From positions 1 to 64,000 of the forward strand of contig NZ_CP033070.1 in the NCBI RefSeq assembly GCF_003669035.1: a stretch of DNA of 64,000 nt. The letters are read 5' to 3'. A model generated the notes under the pieces. That model worked only from the letters and a program-made list of their open reading frames with translations. It was not told the origin of the DNA and did no database searches. This stretch comes from Chryseobacterium sp. 3008163 (GTDB lineage: Bacteria > Bacteroidota > Bacteroidia > Flavobacteriales > Weeksellaceae). Positions 36,157-44,393 of the stretch are shown in pieces. Each line of letters begins with the position of its first letter. Positions within the stretch are counted from its first letter, which is position 1. The position numbers and the translations under genes were made by a program.

Positions 36157-36512
36157 TGTGTAATATTATCATCTTCAGTATTCATGATTTTTAATGAATC
36201 CATATTTTATTCATTTCACCATTTATAAAGTAACGTAGCTTTAAAGTCCTCTAGCTGCTAATTCCGAGATATTGGTTCTTTCACTCTCAATTGAAAAAAA
36301 GCTGGATCATAAATTTTTCGCTCTCGTTTCATATATTAAAATTAAGGCTTTATGCTTAATTTGAACTGGACGCTAAATTAGGATATCCAAAATCCTAATT
36401 TATATTAAAAGCATAAGCAATCTAACACAAAAAACAATTCCTAATAATTTTCCGGAAATAATTATAATTACAGATCATGCAAGATTATTTTTCATATACT
36501 CTACTATCGCCA

Positions 36513-36541
36513 AATCGGCGGCACCAAAGGTGCCGCCGATT
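36513..36541. repeat. GC-rich perfect palindrome after the glucan locus
   Basis: 13-base arms AATCGGCGGCACC (36513-36525) and its exact complement (36529-36541) around AAA. It lies 28 bases past the last PUL gene and could act as a transcript-end structure, although no U run follows. Confidence 0.6.
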
Positions 36542-36568
36542 CTGATAAAAAAACATTAATATGAAGTG

Positions 36569-38008
36569 TTATAAAATTACAGTCTGTATAGAGTGTGCAG
36601 GTGCAGATAACTTCGCCGACATTCCTTCAATCCAAAAGTTAGTATCTATATCGTTGTCAGAATCGTTCATGATAACGGTAACTAACTGTCCGTTTTCATT
36701 CATAAAAGTTGTTGAAGTTAGAGCAGCTCTGTTGGATGAACTTCCGATTCTTTGAGCATTTGGTTTAATGAATTTGGAAACGTGACCAACATAATAATAC
36801 TCATACGTATAATGAACTTCTCCGGTTTTTGTATCAGCAATAATTGGTGCAAAACAGAAATTTCCAACGTGGTTTGGCCCGCCTGTTTCGTCAAGAAGAA
36901 CATTCCAATCTGTCCATAAAGCAGTTCCCTTATTGAAATCGTTGATCATATTTCTTCCATACAATTCGCCCAAGCTTACATCGTAAATTTTTGACATATC
37001 GAATTGCTCTTTACAACCTTCCGTAAACGCTAAAAACTTATCAGGAAAAGCTCTTTGCGTTTCTAATAAATTGTCGAACAACTGAGTTTTGTTATTCCAT
37101 GTTTCATACCAGTGATAGCCGATCCCATGTGCATATTTTGAAGTTTCAGGATCGCTTAGTGTTGTTGTTGCTCTTTGATAAATTAAATCACGATTGTGAT
37201 CCCAGATCATCACTTTTTTATCTTTGAAACCGTTTTTCCAAAGTGTTGGCCCAAGATTGTTTTTCAAGAACTCACCTTCTTCTTCCGCTGTATAAATACA
37301 AGATTCCCAAGTCTGCGTTGCCATCGGCTCATTCTGAATCGTCAATCCCCAAACATTAATCCCTCTTTTTTCGTATTCGTTGATGAATTTCACATAATAA
37401 TCTGCCCAAGTTTGGTAGAAAGCATTTTCCAGTCTGCCTCCTTTCAGCATATTCTTGTTAGACTTCATCCAAGCTGGTGGACTCCAGGGAGAAAAGTAGA
37501 AGGTAAAATCTTTTCCAATTGCCATTTGAGCTTCTTTAATCATCGGAATTTTAAACTTCTCGTCATGAGCAACATTGAAAGATTTAAGGGATTTATCATT
37601 TTCTGTCACATACGTGTAAGAATCGCTGGAGAAATCACATGAGTTCATGTTGGTACGGACAACGGTATATCCCAAGCCGTTTTTTCCGTAGTAAGCTTCG
37701 ATAATTTCCTTTTGCTTATTTTTTGGAAGTTTATAAAAAGTTTCGGCAGAGGCATCAGTTATCGCACCACCAATTCCGATAAGTTTCTGATATTTAAAAT
37801 CGGGATCTACAAAAATACAGGCATCAGTTTCTTTTGGCTGAGCCATTTTTTCGAACTTCACCGTTCCTTTATCAACCATTTTTTCGTTGGTCTTAGAATT
37901 GGTGAAAATTACTTTTGCAGATTTCCCTGCATTATTTTTCCAGTAGTTCTGAGCATTTGCATTAAAAAAAGCTCCTACTACAAAACAACTTACTACTAGT
38001 TTCTTCAT
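36569..38008 (-). CDS. Glycoside hydrolase family 30 glucanase (first copy)
   Basis: A 479-residue secreted GH30 enzyme with signal peptide (ending FFNANAQ). The acid/base is Glu227 in GLTIQNEPMA and the nucleophile Glu330 in LAFTEGC; PWSPPAWMKSN and the C-terminal beta-sandwich (SIQTVIL end) are typical of the glucosylceramidase-type subfamily. GH30 enzymes cleave beta-1,6- or beta-1,3-glucosidic bonds; the locus suggests action on side chains of a beta-glucan. It is the distal gene of the minus-strand PUL, 90 bases after the GH16 gene. Confidence 0.88.
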   Translation of the reverse strand: MKKLVVSCFVVGAFFNANAQNYWKNNAGKSAKVIFTNSKTNEKMVDKGTVKFEKMAQPKETDACIFVDPDFKYQKLIGIGGAITDASAETFYKLPKNKQKEIIEAYYGKNGLGYTVVRTNMNSCDFSSDSYTYVTENDKSLKSFNVAHDEKFKIPMIKEAQMAIGKDFTFYFSPWSPPAWMKSNKNMLKGGRLENAFYQTWADYYVKFINEYEKRGINVWGLTIQNEPMATQTWESCIYTAEEEGEFLKNNLGPTLWKNGFKDKKVMIWDHNRDLIYQRATTTLSDPETSKYAHGIGYHWYETWNNKTQLFDNLLETQRAFPDKFLAFTEGCKEQFDMSKIYDVSLGELYGRNMINDFNKGTALWTDWNVLLDETGGPNHVGNFCFAPIIADTKTGEVHYTYEYYYVGHVSKFIKPNAQRIGSSSNRAALTSTTFMNENGQLVTVIMNDSDNDIDTNFWIEGMSAKLSAPAHSIQTVIL

Positions 38009-38040
38009 TATTTCTTCTTTCTATTCTTATATATAATTAA

Positions 38041-38092
38041 CCACCCCGTCAAAATTCTATCGAATTTTCGCCACCCTCCTTTGGAGGGGAAT
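38041..38092. repeat. Small intergenic repeat with two hairpins
   Basis: AAAATTC/GAATTTT (38051-38068) and CCCTCC/GGAGGG (38074-38088) stems lie between two PUL genes. The type, a CCACCCCGTCAAAA motif followed by a CCTCC hairpin, resembles short non-coding repeats common in Chryseobacterium. The second stem may also serve as a transcript-end signal for GH16. Confidence 0.5.
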
Positions 38093-38098
38093 TTAATA

Positions 38099-38908
38099 CT
38101 AATCATTTTTATATACTCTTACGTAATCAATGTAATATTTCTGAGGAAAGATTGTGTCATCAATTCCTTCTTTTCCGCCCCAAAATCCACCGACAGCAAG
38201 ATTTAAAATGATAAAATAGGGTTGATCAAAAGGCCAAGATTCATATGTCTTTTCTTTATTTTCATAGGTGAAAAACTTTTGATCATCTATATAAACATCA
38301 ATTTTTTCAGGTGTCCAATCTACTTTGTAGATGTGAAATTTTTCACTAGCATCTTTTACAAACAATGTATCAGTTTTCTGAGTTCCGATAATGTGATTGT
38401 ACTTTTTGGTATGCACGGAAGCATGAATATAACCTTGATTAAAACCAACGTGTTCCATAATATCAAGCTCCCCGTCATCGGGCCATTCTTTCATATTTTC
38501 GCTCATCATCCAGATGGCAGGCCACGTTCCGCGACCTTTAGGAAGTTTAGCACGAACTTCAACCGTTCCATATTGAAAGGAGAATTTTCCTTTCGTTAAC
38601 AATCTTGCCGAAGTATATTTATTCTTTTCCCAAATTTCTTTTTTAGCTTCAATGACAAGATTTCCGTTTTCAACTCTAGCATTTTCTAAACGGTTTTTGG
38701 TATAAAACTGAGCTTCATTATTTCCGTAACCGTCACCACCAACATCATAATTCCATTTTGTGGAATCTGGTAAACCATTTCTATTAAATTCATCATTCCA
38801 GATTAATTTTCTGCTGGAATCTGGTTTATTTGAAGCACAACCTTCAACACAGAAAGCCAAAGCTCCTCCGATGATTAATTGAAAAATATGTTGAAGTTTT
38901 ATTTTCAT
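38099..38908 (-). CDS. Glycoside hydrolase family 16 beta-glucanase (laminarinase-like), lipoprotein
   Basis: A 269-residue GH16 enzyme. The start is the ATG at 38908, giving a lipoprotein signal (FQLIIGGALAFCVEGC); the longer frame upstream only reads through a non-coding repeat. The catalytic motif is ELDIMEHVG (Glu147, Asp149, Glu152), preceded by RGTWPAIWMM and followed by WTPEKIDVYIDDQKFF and NLAVGGFWGG. This combination is typical of endo-beta-1,3-glucanase/laminarinase. Anchored at the cell surface, it would cut the polymer into pieces for the SusCD importer. It sits between GH3 and GH30 genes on the same strand. Confidence 0.88.
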   Translation of the reverse strand: MKIKLQHIFQLIIGGALAFCVEGCASNKPDSSRKLIWNDEFNRNGLPDSTKWNYDVGGDGYGNNEAQFYTKNRLENARVENGNLVIEAKKEIWEKNKYTSARLLTKGKFSFQYGTVEVRAKLPKGRGTWPAIWMMSENMKEWPDDGELDIMEHVGFNQGYIHASVHTKKYNHIIGTQKTDTLFVKDASEKFHIYKVDWTPEKIDVYIDDQKFFTYENKEKTYESWPFDQPYFIILNLAVGGFWGGKEGIDDTIFPQKYYIDYVRVYKND

Positions 38909-38930
38909 GATTTTAAGATTAAACTTTGAT

Positions 38931-39017
38931 TTTGTCATTCTTAGGAACGAAGAATCTCTATTATATTTAAAAAAAAATAGATTCTTCACTCCGCTTCGCT
39001 TTGTTCAGAATGACAAA
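38931..39017. repeat. Intergenic inverted repeat (REP-like)
   Basis: TTTGTCATTC at 38931-38940 pairs with GAATGACAAA at 39008-39017, and AGAATCT (38951-38957) with AGATTCT (38979-38985). The right arm carries CACTCCGCTTCGCTTTGTTC, a sequence class scattered in flavobacterial genomes. It lies just upstream of the GH16 start; a partial relative (TTTGTCATTCCACAGGAATC) lies at 1269-1288. Confidence 0.6.
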
Positions 39018-39070
39018 CAATGCTTTCTATTATTATTCTTATAAAAAACGCTAAGTCCTCTACCACCAAA

Positions 39071-39088
39071 AGCGGGTTTTATCCCGCT
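39071..39088 (-). terminator. Hairpin after the GH3 gene
   Basis: AGCGGG (39071-39076) and CCCGCT (39083-39088) form a GC stem 12 bases past the GH3 stop codon, with a short U run on the minus strand. It may stop or attenuate transcription within the PUL. Confidence 0.45.
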
Positions 39089-39099
39089 CTCAGTATTTT

Positions 39100-41322
39100 T
39101 TATTTTGTCCAATTAATCCTCATAGTCTGTACATTTTGAGAATCGGTTCCGACCATAATGTCAAATTCTCCCGCTTCCCAGTCATAATTCAATTCATCAT
39201 CGTAAAATTTTAAATTTTCCGGAGTTAATGTAAAATTGATTGTCTTACTTTCTCCTTTTTTAATGAAAACTTTTTGGAAACCTTTCAATTCCTTCACAGG
39301 TCTCACTACTTTTCCATACAGATCTCTGATGTACAATTGCACCACTTCTTCCCCATCGTAATTTCCAGTATTAGAAACTTTTACATTGATATTTAAAGTT
39401 TGATTTCCTTTAAGATTTGTTGAACTCAAATTCATATCGGAATATTTAAATTGAGTATAACTTAAACCATATCCAAAAGGGAATTTCGGATCATTATCTA
39501 AATCGATGTAAGCCGAAACGTAATTTCTGTCTGTATTATTCTTTGCAGGTCTTCCTGTGTTGTAATGATTGTAATAAACAGGAATTTGTCCTTCAGTTCT
39601 TGGGAAGGTCATCGGCAATTTCCCACCAGGATTTATTGTTCCGAAAAGTACATCTGCAATTGAATTTCCTGCTTCGGTACCCAACCACCAATTGTACATA
39701 ATTGTAGGAATATTGTCTGCTGCCCAGTCAAAAACCAAAGGTCGTCCGGCATTGATCATTAAGACAATAGGTTTCCCTGTTTTTGCAATTTCTTTTAATA
39801 AATCTTCCTGAACTCCCGTGAAATGGAGATTACTCCTGCTTTTCGCTTCACCGCTCATCGCGTGACCTTCACCTAAAGTCATGATGACAACGTCTGCTTT
39901 TTTTGCCGTTTCTACAGCTTCTGCAAACATCGATTTGTCCTGATCATCAACGTTGGCACCTTTTGCATAGAGTAAAGTTGAGTTTTTGTCTAACTGATTT
40001 TTGATTCCATCAAATTGGGTAACAATCCTTTGATCGTCATCTTTAAATGCAACCGACCAAAAACCGTGATTGGCAGTGGTTTCTTTCCCGAAAGGTCCGA
40101 TTAAAGCAACAGTTTTAGTCGATTTTGAAAGTGGAAGAATATTTTTTTGATTTTTCAATAAAACAATACTTTTTGAACCAAATTCTCTCCCGAATTTTCT
40201 GTTTTCCTGATTGTTTAATTGTTCTTTCTGTCTTTTTTCGTTGCTGAATCTGTAAGGATCATCAAATAATCCCATCTCAAATTTCTTAACTAAAATTCTT
40301 CTTGCCGCATCATCAATCAACTTTGGATCAACTTTACCTTCCTGAACCAACTTTGGAAGTTCAGCCATGTAAGCACGGCTTTCCATATCCATGTCGCTTC
40401 CGGCAATGATTGCTTTTTCTGCAGCTTCTTTATTGTCTTTTGCGTAACCGTGAGGAACCATTTCTCCGATACTTCCCCAATCTGAAACCACAAAACCTTG
40501 ATAGTTCCATTTACCTTTTAATAAATCTCTTAAAATATATTTGTTAGCCGTCGCCGGAATTCCGTTGATGTCATTAAAAGAATTCATAAAAGTGGCAACA
40601 CCTGCTTCTGCCGCCGCTTTGAATGGTGGCAAATACGTTTCGTGCAATTGTCTTAAACTCATATCAACAGAATTGTAATCTCTTCCACCAACTGCTGCTC
40701 CATACGCTGCGAAATGCTTTGCACAAGCCATGATAGCATCAATATTTCCAAGTCCTTTTCCTTGAAAACCTCTGATTCTTGCTAAACCAATCTGAGTTCC
40801 CAAATATGTGTCTTCACCTGAACCTTCCATCACTCTACCCCATCTAGGATCTCTTGCAATGTCAACCATCGGTGCAAATGTCCAGTGAATTCCGTACGCA
40901 GAAGCTTCTGTTGCAGCAATTCGTTCAGATTTTTCGATTAATCCCAAATCCCAGCTCGCAGCCTGACCAAGATTTATAGGAAAGGTAGTTCGGTAACCAT
41001 GAATCACGTCTTGACCGAATAGCATTGGAATTTTTAATCTTGATTTTAAAGCTAATTCCTGAAACTTTTTGGTTTCTTCTGCTCCTGCTACATTAAGCAT
41101 AGATCCCACTTTGCCTTGCTTTATTTCATTCAAAACATTTGCAGAATTGGAATTCTGAGGACCTGTTGCATATTCAAACCCACTGTATTGAACGAGTTGC
41201 CCTACTTTTTCTTCCAAAGTCATTTTAGATAAAAGCTCAGAAACTTTCTGGTCAATTGTTTTTTGTCCAAAGGCATTGAGTCCAAATGCTGTAAATGCTA
41301 GTATGAAATAAAGTTTTTTCAT
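39100..41322 (-). CDS. bglX: Beta-glucosidase, glycoside hydrolase family 3
   Basis: A 740-residue periplasmic GH3 beta-glucosidase that releases glucose from beta-linked oligosaccharides. The signal peptide ends LNAFGQ. The nucleophile is Asp281 in FVVSDWGSIGE; substrate-binding residues are in ACAKHFAAYG and PMVDIARDPRWGRVMEG. The second alpha/beta domain (TLGEGHAMSGEAKSRSNL) carries the acid/base region, and the C-terminal fibronectin-like domain ends in VGTDSQNVQTMRINW. Length and order match BglX. It is in the PUL between GH30 and GH16, consistent with final breakdown of imported glucan fragments. Confidence 0.92.
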   Translation of the reverse strand: MKKLYFILAFTAFGLNAFGQKTIDQKVSELLSKMTLEEKVGQLVQYSGFEYATGPQNSNSANVLNEIKQGKVGSMLNVAGAEETKKFQELALKSRLKIPMLFGQDVIHGYRTTFPINLGQAASWDLGLIEKSERIAATEASAYGIHWTFAPMVDIARDPRWGRVMEGSGEDTYLGTQIGLARIRGFQGKGLGNIDAIMACAKHFAAYGAAVGGRDYNSVDMSLRQLHETYLPPFKAAAEAGVATFMNSFNDINGIPATANKYILRDLLKGKWNYQGFVVSDWGSIGEMVPHGYAKDNKEAAEKAIIAGSDMDMESRAYMAELPKLVQEGKVDPKLIDDAARRILVKKFEMGLFDDPYRFSNEKRQKEQLNNQENRKFGREFGSKSIVLLKNQKNILPLSKSTKTVALIGPFGKETTANHGFWSVAFKDDDQRIVTQFDGIKNQLDKNSTLLYAKGANVDDQDKSMFAEAVETAKKADVVIMTLGEGHAMSGEAKSRSNLHFTGVQEDLLKEIAKTGKPIVLMINAGRPLVFDWAADNIPTIMYNWWLGTEAGNSIADVLFGTINPGGKLPMTFPRTEGQIPVYYNHYNTGRPAKNNTDRNYVSAYIDLDNDPKFPFGYGLSYTQFKYSDMNLSSTNLKGNQTLNINVKVSNTGNYDGEEVVQLYIRDLYGKVVRPVKELKGFQKVFIKKGESKTINFTLTPENLKFYDDELNYDWEAGEFDIMVGTDSQNVQTMRINWTK

Positions 41323-41489
41323 TTTAATTTATTTTTTTGCTGGAAGCTTTAAATTAATTTTAATGCAAAGTCCACAAAGATTTTTTTGCAAATAATTCTG
41401 CTGATTTTTAAGTTCGCAAAGGCATTCTACTTAACAAAGAACACAAAGTTTAATAAATTAAAAATTTGCTAATTGTTTTGCATATGATT

Positions 41490-42920
41490 TTAAAAAATAT
41501 ATGTGGCAACCGAACTTCCTGTAATGACTACGGGAGCTGTTTTGTTGTTATATTTAATATTAAAATTTTCGTCTGTCTTGCTATAGTTCTGAACAATCAA
41601 AACTATTTTTCCTTCAGGAGTTTTAAAGGCTACTGTTGAAAGGCTATCTGTCTGCGTTGAGGAAATTCTCTGAGAATTGATAGGAACAAATTTTGATGCA
41701 TGGGCAATAATATAATACGCCACATTTCTCGTGAAATTTTCTTTATCCGAAACTGTGATAGCACCTTTACATTCTGTACAACCTCCAGGAGTATGTGGTT
41801 TAAATTCAGTGTCGTTGGCAAGATTCCATTCTAAAGCAATTTTGCTCCAATTTCTCATAGAACCAATAACTACATTTTTGGTATGCCAGTTTAAATCTTC
41901 ATTGAAGGTGCCTTTTGCACCCGTCCATTGTTCTGTGAAATATAAATTCTTATTTGGATGAGCATTATGAACAGTGCTCAATGCTGAAATATCACCTTCG
42001 TATAAATGAAAAGCTGAACCGTCAATATATTGGTTTGCTTCAGCATCATTTAAAATATTAATGGCATATTCGGGTTTGTTGCAATTATGATCGTAAACGA
42101 CAATTTTAGTTTTAATCTTGTTTGACTTAAAAATTGGCCCTAAACTTTGCTTAATAAAATCTCTCTGCTGGTCTGAAACCATCAATAAACTTGGGTTATT
42201 TCCGGGATGTAAAGGTTCGTTTTGAGGAGTTATCGCATCGATTGTAATTCCTTCTTTCTGCATTCCCTGAATATATTTTACGAAATATTTAGCATATGTA
42301 TCGTAGAATTCAGGTTTTAAACTTCCACCAATCGATTTACCATTATCTTTCATCCAAACCGGTGGTGACCACGGAGCGGCAATGATTTTTATTTTTGGAT
42401 TGATGGCTAAAATTTCTTTTAACATCGCAATTAAATCTTTATCTCTCGCCAAACTAAATTTAGATAACGTTGGATCAGTTTGACCTTGAGGTAAATCATC
42501 GTAAGAAAAAACTTCGCCATCCAAATCAGATGCGCCAATACTTAATCTCAAGTAACTGATAGATATAGAATTTTTATCTTTCCCGAAAAGTTCGTTTAAC
42601 AATGCTTTTCTTTTAGATGGAGAAAGGCGGTTAATTACTTCGGCACTTCCGCCCGTTAATGTATATCCAAAACCATCAACATATTGAAATTTTTGAGAAT
42701 CGTCAATTTCAATATTCTGAAAATTATTGGTTGTATTTACAAAAACTAACGGTAATTGTTGCTGCAATTTTATGCTCTCATCTCCTTTTGTAAGCCAAGA
42801 TTGAACCTGATCTTTTTTAGTGATTGTTGACTTGCATGAAGTTAAAGATAAAAGTACCACACCGCTAAATAGCAGTGCAGTACTCTTTAAAAAGAAACTA
42901 TATGAATTCTTATTTGACAT
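41490..42920 (-). CDS. Glycoside hydrolase family 30 glucanase (second copy), lipoprotein
   Basis: A 476-residue GH30 enzyme with a lipoprotein signal (VVLLSLTSCKS, Cys29), so probably surface-exposed. The acid/base is Glu235 in ITPQNEPLHPG and the nucleophile Glu330 in YFTEQWTG. The NEPLHPGNNPSLLM form is typical of endo-beta-1,6-glucanases of subfamily GH30_3. It starts 2 bases after the SusD stop codon, so it is translated together with the importer. It differs clearly from the other GH30 at 36.6 kb, so the two probably divide the work between long chains and branches. Confidence 0.88.
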   Translation of the reverse strand: MSNKNSYSFFLKSTALLFSGVVLLSLTSCKSTITKKDQVQSWLTKGDESIKLQQQLPLVFVNTTNNFQNIEIDDSQKFQYVDGFGYTLTGGSAEVINRLSPSKRKALLNELFGKDKNSISISYLRLSIGASDLDGEVFSYDDLPQGQTDPTLSKFSLARDKDLIAMLKEILAINPKIKIIAAPWSPPVWMKDNGKSIGGSLKPEFYDTYAKYFVKYIQGMQKEGITIDAITPQNEPLHPGNNPSLLMVSDQQRDFIKQSLGPIFKSNKIKTKIVVYDHNCNKPEYAINILNDAEANQYIDGSAFHLYEGDISALSTVHNAHPNKNLYFTEQWTGAKGTFNEDLNWHTKNVVIGSMRNWSKIALEWNLANDTEFKPHTPGGCTECKGAITVSDKENFTRNVAYYIIAHASKFVPINSQRISSTQTDSLSTVAFKTPEGKIVLIVQNYSKTDENFNIKYNNKTAPVVITGSSVATYIF

Positions 42921-42922
42921 AT

Positions 42923-44382
42923 TTAATATCCAGGATTTTGAATTAAATTAGGGTTATTATCCAATTGTGTCTGTGGAATTGGCCACAATAATCTGTTTTG
43001 ATTTAAATTATTTACGTAAGGCAATAAATTACCTGCAGCATTTTTTGTTGAGAAAGTATTTCAATTGCTTTTCCTGTTCGTTTCAAATCAAACCAACGAT
43101 GACCTTCAAATGCTAATTCTAATTTTCTTTCTTTTAGAATTTTGTTAATACCATCATCTGTACTGGTAATCGTAACTGGAGCTAAACTTGAACTTGCTCT
43201 ACCTCTCACTTGATTAACCAAAGTAGCAGCATCGGCAAAATTCCCCTGATGAACTAAAGCTTCAGCTCTTATTAACAATAAATCTGCATATCTCATTACA
43301 TAAAAATTCTGATGACCTGTAGTAATTCTCATTTTATACATAAAAGGAAAATTATTGCTTGGCCAAAAATTATCAGACCAATCTACATGAGTTGAAAACC
43401 AAACGCTTGAGTTTTTTCTGACATTATCTCCTTCTGTATTAAAAGTATTTACTAAATCATACGAAGGTGTATTGAATTTCTTCCAGTCTGTCCCATAAAA
43501 CATTGAAGACCCCCATGCCCAAATCGTTCCGGCATTTCCATTAGATTCAAAAATAGATTCTGCATTGGCTTCGTGATTTCCATCAAAAAGTTGATCATAA
43601 ACAGGAAGTAATGAATATCCTTGTCCCATTAACTGTGTTGTATAATCAACCACTTTTGCATAATCAGGATTTGGCTTTGTTGCATACACTTTTGCCAATA
43701 ATGATAAAGCTAAACCTCGTGTAGCTTTGTATTTATTTGAACTTGCAGGTGCACTTGCTAAAGCTCCTTCTAAATCTGAGATTATTTGAGCATAAACTTC
43801 ATTCACAGGTTTTCTTGCAGGATAAACTTGACTGTAAACTTCATCGAAATTATCTGCATTTACTCCAACAACTGCTTTTGTTACTAAAGGAAAATCTCCC
43901 CACAATTGTACGCCGTGGAAATTGTACATTGCTCGCATAATCGCAGCTTCAGCTTTCATTTCCGCTTTTCGAGAATTTGAAAGTGCAGGATCCGAAATAT
44001 TATCTACGTAATTTAGAACTTTATTACAATTATTGATAAATCTGAACAAATAATTCCAGTCTCTGTTAACGTTTGAATTGGTTGCGATAATTCTGTACTC
44101 ATCAATTTGAAAATTTTGAATATTATCACTTCCTGCATGAGCTATATCCGTTTGCGCATCACCATTAAAAAAATAATCTAACTGCCAGTATTCGTTACCC
44201 AAATCTGTGTAGATAACAGTCATCAAACCTTCCGCTTCATCCGCTTTTGTGTAGGGAGTATCATTATTCGGCACTGCTCTATCAGTAAGTGGCTCCGTAT
44301 CCAAATAATCACTACAAGAAGTTGTTCCTAGAATTAAAGTTGCTCCAAGTAGAAAATAGTATATTGTTTTATTAATTTTCAT
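42923..44382 (-). CDS. SusD/RagB glycan-binding lipoprotein (frameshifted)
   Basis: The outer-membrane, surface-exposed lipoprotein that captures glycan and acts as a lid on SusC. It has a lipobox (LILGTTSCSD, Cys23), SusD helices (AIMRAMYNFHGVQLWGDFPL, KATRGLALSLLAKVYA) and the C-terminal RagB motif (LKERKLELAFEGHRWFDLKR). One base is missing near 43051, after AIEIL; adding it restores SSTKNAAGNLLPYVNNLNQN and the usual ending of the family (WPIPQTQLDNNPNLIQNPGY), giving 486 residues that stop at 42923-42925. It lies 11 bases after susC and 2 bases before GH30. Confidence 0.9.
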
Positions 44383-44393
44383 AAGAATTTAAA

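Larger units (their letters stand above)
36004..36568. other. Long gap between convergent genes
   Basis: This 565-base region separates the TPR gene from the end of the glucan locus and has no clear gene. It holds the TPR terminator, a doubtful 29-codon minus-strand frame at 36067-36156, an AT-rich palindrome AAATTAGGAT/ATCCTAATTT at 36375-36401 and a GC-rich perfect palindrome at 36513-36541. For a 3'-to-3' gap it is unusually long, suggesting gene decay or an unrecognised small element. Confidence 0.55.

Noticed and set aside
37196..37642. A 148-codon frame opposite the first GH30 gene
   Set aside because: Antisense to a well-conserved catalytic domain and without its own signals.
41400..41460. 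Possible CRISPR-like or tandem repeat with CGCAAAG-like words in the gap before GH3
   Set aside because: Only loosely repeated AAAG/ACAAAG words are present; no regular spacing or spacer structure.
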